Shown: piece by piece, positions 20,143-29,618 of the stretch
Position numbering within the stretch: position 1 is the first letter of the stretch
Layout: each line of letters opens with the position of its first letter
Source of the DNA: Chara braunii
Taxonomy: Eukaryota > Streptophyta > Charophyceae > Charales > Characeae
Assembly (NCBI GenBank): GCA_003427395.1
Contig: BFEA01000464.1
Span: 251,032-288,939 of the forward strand
Length of the DNA: 37,908 nucleotides
Direction of reading: 5' to 3'
Notes under the pieces: model-generated
The model's input: the letters and a program-made list of their open reading frames with translations, nothing else
Database searches by the model: none
Told to the model about the DNA's origin: nothing
Translations under genes and position numbers: made by a program

Positions 20143-21330
20143 CTATTTGAGAAGATCCAAGTGAATGTCCCACATCGTGACTTGCCTCAAGAATGTGAAC
20201 TCGCAAGGGCGTGGAACGAAGCACAACAATGTCCAATACTCGCCGCCAAGTTTTTCCATGAACTTTTTGAGTCCACCAAACACTTGTTCAGTCCACGCAC
20301 CCATCTGGGTCGGGCGGCACAAATCCAGGACGGCTGTGTGGCACGTCAGGTGTCTGACGGCTCTAAACATCTCCTTGCAATCAATCTCGTCTGAAACATC
20401 GCTCGGTTCCCACTGGAACGGCACGAATACAGATGTCACGTCCGTTTTTTGGAAATATATATACCTCGCTTGTCCCGACAAACGAATATTATGCGAACCC
20501 CCAGTTTCTGATCTACGCAACAACTTGTTGATAAATTGAATAAACTCTTCGGGGCATTTGTTTGCAAGCGATTTTCTTTTCTTGAAGTTCTCCTCTCCTT
20601 TCTCATCCTCGCCTCCAAGTGTTGCCGAAAATGACCGCACCCAACTCATTTCTTTGAAATGTCGTCGCTGGTCGATCCACCTCTCCGATGTCAATCCTTG
20701 ATTACAATACTTAGCGAACAAATCAGAAAGGTTGTCGAAGAATGGTTCCTTCCACTCTGACGACTTCATGTGAGGGTCAAAAATGAAGACGAAGTAGTGA
20801 AACATTCTCAACATTGCTCTTTCCTGCTTCACCATTTCCACGTATGTCTCCATCGAATGTTTCCTGACAGTGTGAGCAGCTTTACTTAGCCTTGGAGCCA
20901 GTATGACACTTCCCGCGAGAATGTCTCGCAACAGCTGAAGCCTCTCACGCCTCCCCAACGTAGACATAGCCTTCCATGATCTGACATCCGGATCGCGCAC
21001 AACCACGCGGTAACCAGGTCCTCTAGTACCCTGAATCCAGTGCACTGGAACCCTGACTCCTTTTTCCAACTCGAATCTGGGGCCAGGTCTCGGCGCTTTC
21101 CCCGATTCACCTTGTTTGGTGGCAGGCTTCACACCATCTCTCCCCGACAACTGTCCACTCTCCCAAGCAGAATACACTTGTTGCACCTTGTCGAACACAT
21201 CATCCGTCTCCCTTGCCAATACCATGTAAGGCCCGAGGAAGTCGGACCACTCCTTGCTCCAAGCCTGAAGTGAAAGAGTAACCAAATGATCACTCGCGGT
21301 CGCGCGCAGAGCCATCGCCGCAAACTCTCT
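20143..21330 (-). pseudogene. copy 2, conserved middle region
   Basis: A clean 390-codon stretch in the same frame as the ParB-like part upstream, bounded by TAA (21331-21333) and TAG (20143-20145). It contains V-Y-S-A-W-E-S-G-Q-L, D-P-D-V-R-S-W-K-A-M, F-H-Y-F-V-F-I-F-D-P, V-L-D-L-C-R-P and Y-W-T-L-L-C-F-V-P-R. All of these have counterparts in copy 1 in the same order. The alignment crosses the bounding stops without a gap (R-E-F follows the stop in copy 2 and K-W in copy 1), so the stops are point nonsense changes rather than gene ends. The family is not recognised. It is the best preserved part of the element and the best query for a search. Confidence 0.6.
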
Positions 21331-22551
21331 TTAATCCTTATTTTTGACGTATGCAGCAAATCCGCCTATAGCTTCTGGACGACTGACTGCTTGCCACAAC
21401 TTTCGTATGTTCTTAATGATAGCAATCTGCTGCGGAGGAGTATTCCATTTGTCCTCCGCATTTTGGAAAGTGCTCAAGATGCAGTAATTCTCCATGCTCC
21501 TATCCGGATAGTAAACAGGCCTTGCAGTCCAGCAATTCAAACGGAGCTCACGGGCGATGTTAGGGCGTTCTTGAGAACATTTCCTCGCCGCCGCAACATT
21601 GTGTTGACCACTGAGAGGGTACCAGTAGTACTTGCGCACGGATTGGAGATCGAATTCGTCGGGCGTCACTCTTCTCGCCCTCACACTCGTGCCGGAAGCG
21701 TCAGTATGCATTGTATCATGTAGCCCAATCAACAAAAGGACAGGCTTATCGTACAATGCACATACATTCACCCCGGCTGCCCCGGTCGTTCTCTCTCTGA
21801 TAGCTGCCTCACCCGACTCAATCATTGTTTTGTAAAGGTCATCAATAAGCTCCTGATCGAGGAAGCGTTGATTATATCTGAATTCCTCATCAGGGATATC
21901 CAGAATCCTGTCCAACTTGACAGTAATGAACTGCATTTCCGGCCTCTGGTTACCATTCTCGTCGAACTCAAGGAAGAAGCCTTTGCTCAGATGACCAGAA
22001 GAATTCCCAGGCGGCAAAATCTGCAAACCGGGCGGTCTGATGACTGTCTTGCCCACAATGTCTTCATTCGACTGTGGCTGGTCCGGTGGAAAAACGAAAG
22101 TTTTTTCCATCACACCTCCCTTCGCTGCTTTTTTCCTTGGCTGCCGTTTTTTCTTCATAGCCTCCTCAGCCTCCCGCGTACGTTGGACGACCTCCTCAAC
22201 TGCCAGCATTTTCAACTTGCGTTTGCCCTCCTATTGCTTAGCCCCCCCTTCCTGCTTGGTTTTCTTACTGTCCAAAGTACTTCTCCTCTCTTGCCGGTTC
22301 TTCCTTTTCTTCTCAGCTAGTCGGACTGCATCGGCATGCACTGGCTCGACCCCAACTTCGCGGTGCATTTCCCCGCGCCCTGGATCCGCTTCCCAATGCC
22401 CATGACCTGACGCGAGCAGCTGCGTTCGTTTGGAACCCCAATGCACATCTGCATACCCTCCCTCGCCGGTCGTTTCCTTTTCTTGCCCTTCGTCCTCATA
22501 CTCAACCCCTAGACGACCCTCCAATTCACCCGGCCCACCCCTCCCCTCCAC
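21331..22551 (-). pseudogene. copy 2, N-terminal basic region and ParB/Srx-like segment
   Basis: The frame opens at 22551 next to an acceptor-like TTTATTTCCATTGTTAG, so an upstream exon is likely missing. The first about 105 codons are Gly/Glu/Lys-rich and end at TAG 22231-22233; the same frame then continues with a Lys/Arg cluster (K-K-K-R-Q-P-R-K-K) typical of an NLS. Counting from 22215, residues 96-135 (F-I-T-V-K-L-D-R-I-L ... I-E-S-G-E) fit the start of a ParB-type domain and Y-P-L-S-G-Q-H-N-V-A-A-A at 199-210 fits its G-x-H/R-x-x-A-A motif. Later, W-T-A-R-P-V-Y-Y matches copy 1. ParB/Srx proteins bind or cut DNA or hydrolyse nucleotides; which applies here is not known. Confidence 0.5.
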
Positions 22552-22688
22552 CTAACAATGGAAATAAACCAGGCCGCACGATAACACACTGCACATAATC
22601 TATGTGCGCAATCCACGCCCATAATTCCACGCACGCAACCCATGCACGATTCGATGAACGATTCGATGACATTGTACCACGCACAATC
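22552..22688. other. junction between copy 2 and the satellite
   Basis: A short spacer with no gene. It holds the acceptor-like end of a lost intron and several GCACGCAACCCATGCACG-type short repeats before the first satellite units. Confidence 0.35.
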
Positions 22689-23873
22689 TTGTTCGACTCG
22701 ACGACAAGGAAGGATCATGTTCGGCTCGACGACAGGGCACCATCTAGACGATCGTGACGATCGTCTTCGACTCGACGATCGTGTTCGACTCGACTATCGT
22801 GTTCGACTCGACGAACACAATCGTGTTCGACTCGACTATCGTGTTCGACTCGACTGTCGTGTTCGACTCGACGATCGTGTTCGACTCGACTATCGTGTTG
22901 GACTGCACTATCGTGTTGGACTCGACCATCGTGTTCGACTCGACGATCGTGTCAGACTCGATGATTGTGTCCGACTCGACGATCGTGTCCGACTCGACGA
23001 TCGTGTTCAACTCGACAATCGTTGTTTGACTCGACTATCGTGTTCGACTCGACGATCGGACACCGTCGTGTTCGACTCGACGATCGGGCAGTGTCGTGTT
23101 CGACTCAACTATTGTGTTCGACTCGACGACCGGGCAGTATGGTGTTCACCTGGACGATCTCGTTCGACTCGACGATCGTGTTTGACTCGACGATCGTGTT
23201 CGACTCGACGATCGTGTTTGACTCGATGACCGGGCACGATCGTGTTCGACTCGACGAGCATGTTCGACTCAACTGTCGTGTTCGAATCGACAATCGGACA
23301 TTGGGCGCGATCGTATTCGACTCGATTATCAGGCACTGTCGTGTTGGACTCGACGATCGGGCACGATCGTGTTCGACACGACGAACCGGACACAATCATA
23401 TTGGACTTGACGATCGGGCGCGATCGTGTTCGACTCGACGANNNNNNNNNNNNNNNNNNNNNNNNNNNNNNNNNNNNNNNNNNNNNNNNNNNNNNNNNNN
23501 NNNNNNNNNNNNNNNNNNNNNNNNNNNNNNNNNNNNNNNNNNNNNNNNNNNNNNNNNNNNNNNNNNNNNNNNNNNNNNNNNNNNNNNNNNNNNNNNGGAC
23601 TTGACGATCGGGCGCGATCGTGTTCGACTCGACGATCCGACACGATCGTGTTCGACTCGACGATCGGGCACGATCGTGTTCGACACGACGATCGGACACG
23701 ATCATGTTGGACTCGACGATCGGGCGCGATCGTCAAGTCCAACACGATCTCGCCCGATCGTCGAGTCCAACACGATCGTGTCCGATTGTCATGTCGAACA
23801 CGATCGTGCCCAATCGTCGAGTCGAACACGACAGTGCCCGATAATCGACGATCGTATTCGACTCGACGACCGG
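22689..23873. repeat. satellite A, 18-bp unit
   Basis: A tandem array of GATCGTGTTCGACTCGAC and variants. Longer units insert CGGGCAC-type bases to give about 28 bp. The array runs in one orientation until about 23733, then continues in the opposite orientation (units read GTCGAGTCGAACACGATC). Because 18 is a multiple of three and the unit lacks stops, several frames stay open (repeats of I-V-F-D-S-T or R-V-R-L-D-D). I treat all such ORFs as artefacts. Confidence 0.95.
23442..23596. other. assembly gap (155 N) inside satellite A
   Basis: A run of Ns flanked by the same satellite unit on both sides. The true array length is unknown. Confidence 0.98.
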
Positions 23874-24714
23874 AAGTGCCACGTGGTGTTACGTGGTTGC
23901 ATCTGGGCTGCGTGGTTGTGTCCTCACCGTCCGATCCTTCAAACTCGGGCTGCTCCGCTGTGGTTGTGCGTCGCTATCTTGGGTCGTATGCTCTCTCCGT
24001 TGTCGCGCTGAACACGCCTCTCGACAGCGCTGTGGTCTGCCATCGCGTTGAGCAGGTGGTCTTCTATGCATGGACCGAATCCCTGCGCTCCGTTGCCGCG
24101 CTGAACACGAGTCTCCACTGCGCTGCGCTATGGCACGAGCCTCCGCTGCGTTGCGCTACTGCTGCGTTGCCGAACTGAAACAAAAATGGGAACTGGTGGC
24201 CCTCCCTCATATATATAGTTTTTCGGGAGGGCCCTTCGCGGGCACCTGCTGGCCGTCCGATTCGGGGATACTGACGGTCGGGATGATCCAATGGGGAGTG
24301 GTGGGTCTGCCTCATATATGTTGTTTTTCGGGTGGGCCCTCCGCGCGCGCCTGCTGGCCGTCCGATCTGGGAATACAAACGGTCGGGATGATCCAATGAC
24401 TGTAGTTGGTCGCGATCGTTTTCCCCCCTCGGCCAGAGCGGAGGCGCGGGGATGACGTTCAGCTGCTGAGCAGAAATGCGATTCGCGCTCATGAGCACCC
24501 GCGACATTGTCTCATTGTTCGCGTTCTGGAAGAATCAGCGCAGCGGTCCGCCAACGTCGACACGACAACTGCCCCGCTCTCCAGGTAAGTGCCGCTTCGG
24601 CCAACACGGTTCACCCCCCCCCTCGCGAGACAAAGAGTAAAGCCTCCGTGGACGACCGTGTTCAGTGCTGGTTTATCGGTGACGTCAACAAGTTTTCTCG
24701 AACACTCCCACCGA
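23874..24714. repeat. inter-satellite region with a 104-bp tandem duplication
   Basis: 24191-24295 and 24296-24400 are tandem copies (period 104-105). They share CTCATATAT, GTTTTTCGGG, CTGCTGGCCGTCCGAT and GGTCGGGATGATCCAATG. The rest is GC-rich with no supported gene; minus-strand and plus-strand ORFs overlap each other and lack family features. Confidence 0.6.
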
Positions 24715-25345
24715 AGTGGTCGTCGTGTCGAACACGATGGTCGACAAGGTCGTCGTCGTGTCGAACACGATGGTCGTCGTGTTGAACACGATCGTCGTCG
24801 TGTCCGACACGCTGGTCGTCGTGTCAAACAAGATCGTCGTCGAGTCCGACACCGTCGTCGTCGTGTCGAACACGACGGTCGTCGTGTCGAACACGATCCT
24901 TGTTGTGTCGAACACGATCGTCGCCGTGTCGAACACGATCGTCGTCGGGTCGAACACGATCGCCATCTTGTCGAACACGGCCGTCGTCGTGTCGAAACCC
25001 TCGTCGTCGTGTCCGGCTCGTTGAACACGATCGTCGTTGTGTCGTGCACAGCCGTCGTCGTGACCGACGTCGTGTCGAACACGATCGTCGTCGTCTCGAA
25101 CACGGCCGTCGTCCTGTCGAACACAACCGCCATCGTATCGAGCACGGTCGTCTTCGTGTCCGACACGATCGTCGACGATGGTCGTCGTGTCCGACACGAT
25201 GGTCGCCGGGTCGGCCGGGATGGTCGTCGGGTCGGACATGGTGGCCGTCGTGACGAGCACGGTGGTCGTCGTGTCTGCCACGGTTGAACGCGATCTTGGT
25301 CGTGTCGAACGCCATCACCGTCGTGTCGAACACCCTGCTCTTTTT
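24715..25345. repeat. satellite B, 21-bp unit
   Basis: Tandem units of GTCGTCGTGTCGAACACGAT plus one base, with many variants (CCGACAC, GGTCGCC). The 12-bp core GTCGAACACGAT is the reverse complement of the core of satellite A (ATCGTGTTCGAC), so the two satellites are related and run in opposite directions. The period is a multiple of three, which keeps frames open (V-V-V-S-N-T-I repeats). These ORFs are not genes. Confidence 0.95.
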
Positions 25346-26001
25346 CGCCACGACCCCCACCTTCGTTCGACTTGCACAGAGTTTAGTGCGAGTTGTGCCA
25401 GCAGAACATAGTGCCCGGGCGACTGTCTTTTGTCTCTTGTGGCACGGATTGCTTGTCGCGAGATTGCGATAATATACAATGGAGCTCCTGTCGTGTTGAG
25501 CGCGACATTGACGTTGCCGCAGACGTTTGCCTTCTCAGCCTGGCTTTCTGGAAACCCGTCTTGTGCCGTAGAACGAACTCTTTCCGAAGCTGGTGCCCGA
25601 CGTGACATGTGCTGCGTTTCCTGTCGCGCGTCAAGATCTCCACCTTTTCAATGATGTTGCACGCTGTGTTTTCTGTTGCTGGTGCCCCGACTCGACATGT
25701 GCTACGCTTCCCACTGTCGTTCGATCTCCGACTTGGACATACTCTTTCTCGTGCAGTGTGCCTTTGGCATGGATTGGGCCTGATGACTGCATTGCTGCCC
25801 AGATTCCACGGTCGTGTGTTATCCTCTCTCGGATGTTTCCTGTTCCCCTCCGTCCAAAGTAGGGTTGTGTTTCTCAGGTTCATTTGTAGGGTTGTGTTTC
25901 TCGCTGTTGTGTAGGGATGGTTGTCTGCTCCATTTCATTGACCTCTGATTTTCGCCTTTGACAGTGGTCCGCTGTTTTGTTGTCGCAAACACGTCTCGTG
26001 C
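25346..26001. repeat. 5' flank of the DUF7869-type gene with short duplications
   Basis: No gene supported. A segment of about 50 bp is duplicated at 25589-25640 and 25678-25731 (shared GCTGGTGCC, GACATGTGCT and GATCTCC). TAGGGTTGTGTTTCTC occurs twice at about 25861 and 25888. The region could contain the promoter or 5' leader of the gene starting at 26002. Confidence 0.45.
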
Positions 26002-28863
26002 ATGGCTTGTGGTGTGCATGCTATGCCACGGCAGGCTTGCAGCACAACCTTGGAAAGCATGGACTGTGTGGCGTCTAATACAATGCTCAATGAGGATTTT
26101 CCTCCACCGCACCTGCCAATGCGTTCACAAGATGTTCGAAGTGGTCACGAACGTGTCAATAATACTCCGGAATCTCCTGCTCATAAGAGGTCACGAAATA
26201 TTGTGTGTGCGGACACTACATGTGAAAGTGCGTATCCCGTCCTTCGATGCCCGGTTCGAACCGGTGATGCAGAGAGTGCTGACGGTGACGAGGGTAGGGT
26301 CTCCTCTGCTGACAATAACGCATCCGATGTATATCGTGTTGTATGGGTGCCGAGGAGTTCACTTCGAGATTTCGAGTACACAGGTCTTCTGTTTGGTGAG
26401 AGTGATGAAGGTGGTTCAGATTCAAGTGCTTTGGTGTCGTCTAGTGTTGATAGTTCTCCAGATAAAACCGATCTTCCGCAAACGTACGCTGACCGGAATA
26501 GTGACCACTGTTGTCGAAATGACGATGAGAATTGTGTTGTGATCTCTGATTTCGATGACATTTTTTCAAAATATCTGTCCTTAGAGAAGCGTCCTTATAC
26601 TTTTCGTCTCAGAATGCCGCAGTCAAAGAAGATTTTGCAATCAGTTCAAAGAAAACTCACCAAAAAAGCATTGGCGAGTGTGCGTGGGCAGGTTTGTTGT
26701 AAGCGAGAGTGTTACGCTCAAGTGACCCTGGACGACATCAAAGCTGTCCGGAGCGCATACTACTCTAAAAACCAGCAGAGCAGGGATGCATGGTGGGTTG
26801 AAACGTTGAAGAGGTTCACCTTCATAGAAGATGAAAAAGAGATTGTTCAACTTATTGTGGGGAGACGAAAGGTGTGCATTAGTGTTTGGTGTTTCACACT
26901 AGGTGTATGCAGGAATACATTTCTCAAAAAAAGGATGACTTTGTCAAAAGGCTACAATATGACGGAGCATAGCAGTACTGGACTCAGATGCACATCAGCA
27001 ACATATTCGACGATGTACGGGAAACTAAGCTCCTTTGTGCAAGACAACGGAGATTCCATGCCCAATGACATGAAGATCAAAGAGGGGGAATCGAGAGCGG
27101 TGTTGAGATTGTCTGCTTGTTATAACAAGGTTGATATTTATAAGTTGCTAAAGTCACAATTCAACAACATTGGTGCTCCTTGTGTTTCTCTCCAAGTTTT
27201 CTACAACATGTGGAGAACGCAGTTCTGGCATGTGAAATTTCATGACATTGATCAAAACTTTGCGAAATGCGAGAAATGTGTCGAATACAAATAATCTATC
27301 AATTCCGCAAAGTTCGTGCGTGTGCGTGAGTACTTTGTTTCGTTACACGAGAAACACTTGGACTTGCAGCTCCAACATCGTGTTGCGTATGAGGTATGGA
27401 AGGATGAGTCGAAGAGACCGGGTTCCAAGAGTTTGTGCATCATCATTGACGGCATGGACCAAAGCAAAACCAGCATTCCACACTTTGGCGGAGGGAACAA
27501 ATCGAAGGCATTCACAAATATTCCGATGTTGAAAACGAATCTAACAGCTATTATTGCACACGGCCGCTCACCATCGGTCCATGTTCACACATGGTACCCT
27601 TGCTATCCACATGATTCTAATGTTGTAGTGTCATCCATTATGAAAGTTCTCCGCGACATCCAGCCGACGAGCGACTTGCCTCCTAAACATAGGATACAAG
27701 CTGACAACTGTTGGAGAGAAAACAAAAACAGATACGTTTTGACACTCGCTGCAACTTTGGTGAAATTTGGTTTCTTCAAAGAAGTCGAATTTGGTTTTAT
27801 GTTAGTGGGACACACACATACGAACGTTGATGCCACTTTCAGTCATTTCTCTCGCAAACTGAAAATGCACGATGCATATACCATACTCGACCTCTTCAAG
27901 CTCGTTGCCAGTTCTAAAAAAAACGTCCATCGTGTACATTCATGGATGAAATTGTTGATTGGTGAGCCGTTGTTAAGCCCTTCCTGCTCAAGAGACTGAC
28001 CGGTCATACTCGTCCACATGCATTTAGTTTTTATATGCAGGATGACAATCCTGTGTTCCAGTGGAAAGAGTCTTGCACTTCTCCTGAATGGTCTGCTCCT
28101 GTCTATTGCTTTAAGCGAGATGGAAACAAAGCATATGCTGGACCCGAATGGCCATTCGTGTCATCACCTGTTCCCCCGTCAGCTTCTCTGCCTACTAAAG
28201 ATAGGAATTCGGATTTCGAATCGGGAATTGAAGGTGTGAAGACGTTTGTGTGGTGGTTGGAGAACAAGCGGCAGGAGTGGTTGGGAATGAAAGATGAGGT
28301 TAGCTTCTCAAAGGAGAGTGCTCTCTCACACAAGAAAACTTTCCTCGAGACAGTCGAGGAGCATTACGGGTGTGGGTTTGCGAAAACTTCACTCAAGGCT
28401 GGTTTTTGGCCCTCACAAGACAAACTTAAGAAGGATGATCCAGATGATATTAATATTGCCTTCCTCTTTACGAGCAATGAGAACAAGGAGCCGTTGTTTG
28501 TTGGACCGGCTAATGAGCATCCAAAGGCGGAGCTCAACCCACTTGCTTCCTTCCCAAGATGATATCGATGAGGGAGTTCCTGTATGGATGGGTAGAGTCA
28601 TTTCCGATGTAGACAACGATATGAAGTCGTCAACTTTCAATCATATTCTTATTGAATATTGGGTGCCACAACCTATTGCTAAACGTCTTTTTGTGCAATA
28701 TTCGAACGCATGGAAGAAGACGTGGAAGAAAGACAACACAACATCACAGCAGTGGCAGCATGGAGACTGTGTTGTGTGGAGCTAGACATCAAAGACATTG
28801 CATTTAGAAAATGGAGTGCACATTCCAAAATCGGCCAGAGAGAAGGCATTGGTATGCCTTTCA
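26002..28863 (+). pseudogene. DUF7869-type protein gene, broken (possible transposase-like RNase H fold)
   Basis: The frame opens at ATG 26002 with an acidic, Ser-rich N-terminal part (about 190 residues). A conserved region follows with V-C-I-S-V-W-C-F-T-L-G-V and F-A-K-C-E-K-C. An in-frame TAA (27292-27294) is followed in the same frame by I-I-I-D-G-M-D-Q-S-K-T, Q-A-D-N-C-W-R-E-N-K-N and V-G-H-T-H-T-N-V-D-A-T-F-S, the signature trio of the DUF7869 family (usually V-G-H-T-H-E-D-I-D-Q). The spaced Asp, Asp and His/Asp could form an RNase H-like DDE site; that is inference. A frameshift near 27940 and TGA near 27972 lead to R-P-H-A-F-S-F-Y-M, and another shift near 28560 to P-V-W-M-G-R-V-I-S and G-D-C-V-V-W-S. 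Homology is strong; the copy is not intact. Confidence 0.7.
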
Positions 28864-28994
28864 CTTCCCAATAATGAAGATCGGTAGGTTTTAAATAGGT
28901 TTTGAAGAAGAGCTAATCGTATTTCTTTACACGAATTAGTACGTTGTTTAGTTGTCATTGAGCTTTCATTTATATATATTTAAACTGTATTTTC

Positions 28995-29618
28995 ATGTGT
29001 TGCAAAATGGTTCAACCATTTGTGACGACTGGATGGCCGCCAAGTAACATGGTGTGGGGAAGAAATATATGGCATGATATGGGTCCAGTTTTCTTCACAT
29101 ATGAAGTGATCTTTGACAGTGCAGTACTTAGTGTTAAAGGTGTGGATGCCCCACCGGAAGACTGGGAACATTCTCCTCGAGAGTCACTGTATATTTGTGG
29201 CCGGAGGTGTTGTGAAAGGAGAACATACCCGCGAGAAGTGCTCGCACCCTTTTCGAAATTGTATTATTCAGCAGTCAAATTCTGCCACAACAATTTCAAC
29301 GTGATGACCTTGTTTTGTGCAGCGGCAACTGTTCGAGGTCGATGCAAAGTATCTTTCCTTATTCATAATGACTATTTTGCAAGTGCAAGTGTTTCCAATN
29401 CANACAACATCGATGAACGACGNCGGCAAGAATTCCGAAGGAGGATCATGAAGNAACCATCACTCAAAANACTCATGGATGGGCTTGTGGANACGACCAT
29501 NAAATATTTGCGAAGTCTCCTGCTGCGCGAATATGAAGTAATAGAAAGTTATATAGAGTACAAGGACCCGACGTTTGACGGACAAACTGATACCATCATT
29601 GGACAACTTATACAATGA
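28995..29618 (+). CDS. unrecognised ORF with isolated Ns
   Basis: A 207-codon open frame with I-W-H-D-M-G-P-V-F-F-T-Y, S-L-Y-I-C-G-R-R-C-C and R-E-Y-E-V-I-E-S-Y-I. It is not low-complexity, but I do not recognise a family. It carries seven ambiguous bases (29400, 29403, 29423, 29454, 29470, 29492, 29501). It follows the DUF7869-type gene on the same strand after about 130 bp of A/T-rich DNA, and may be a further exon or neighbour of that element or a chance ORF. A minus-strand frame also overlaps. Confidence 0.25.
   Translation: MCCKMVQPFVTTGWPPSNMVWGRNIWHDMGPVFFTYEVIFDSAVLSVKGVDAPPEDWEHSPRESLYICGRRCCERRTYPREVLAPFSKLYYSAVKFCHNNFNVMTLFCAAATVRGRCKVSFLIHNDYFASASVSNXXNIDERXRQEFRRRIMKXPSLKXLMDGLVXTTXKYLRSLLLREYEVIESYIEYKDPTFDGQTDTIIGQLIQ

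Noticed and set aside
5995-22551. Bacterial contamination or viral insertion as the source of the ParB/methylase-like genes
   Set aside because: Predicted spliceosomal introns, a Ulp1 domain, NLS-like clusters and surrounding eukaryotic repeats argue against bacterial DNA. No capsid, polymerase or packaging gene was seen to support a virus.
22689-25345. CRISPR-like appearance of the arrays
   Set aside because: There are no unique spacers between repeats, the unit is only 18-21 bp, and the context is eukaryotic.
22642-25360. Long ORFs on both strands across the satellites (up to about 350 codons)
   Set aside because: Units of 18 and 21 bp are multiples of three without stops, so several frames stay open. 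The products are simple peptide repeats, some running through the N gap.
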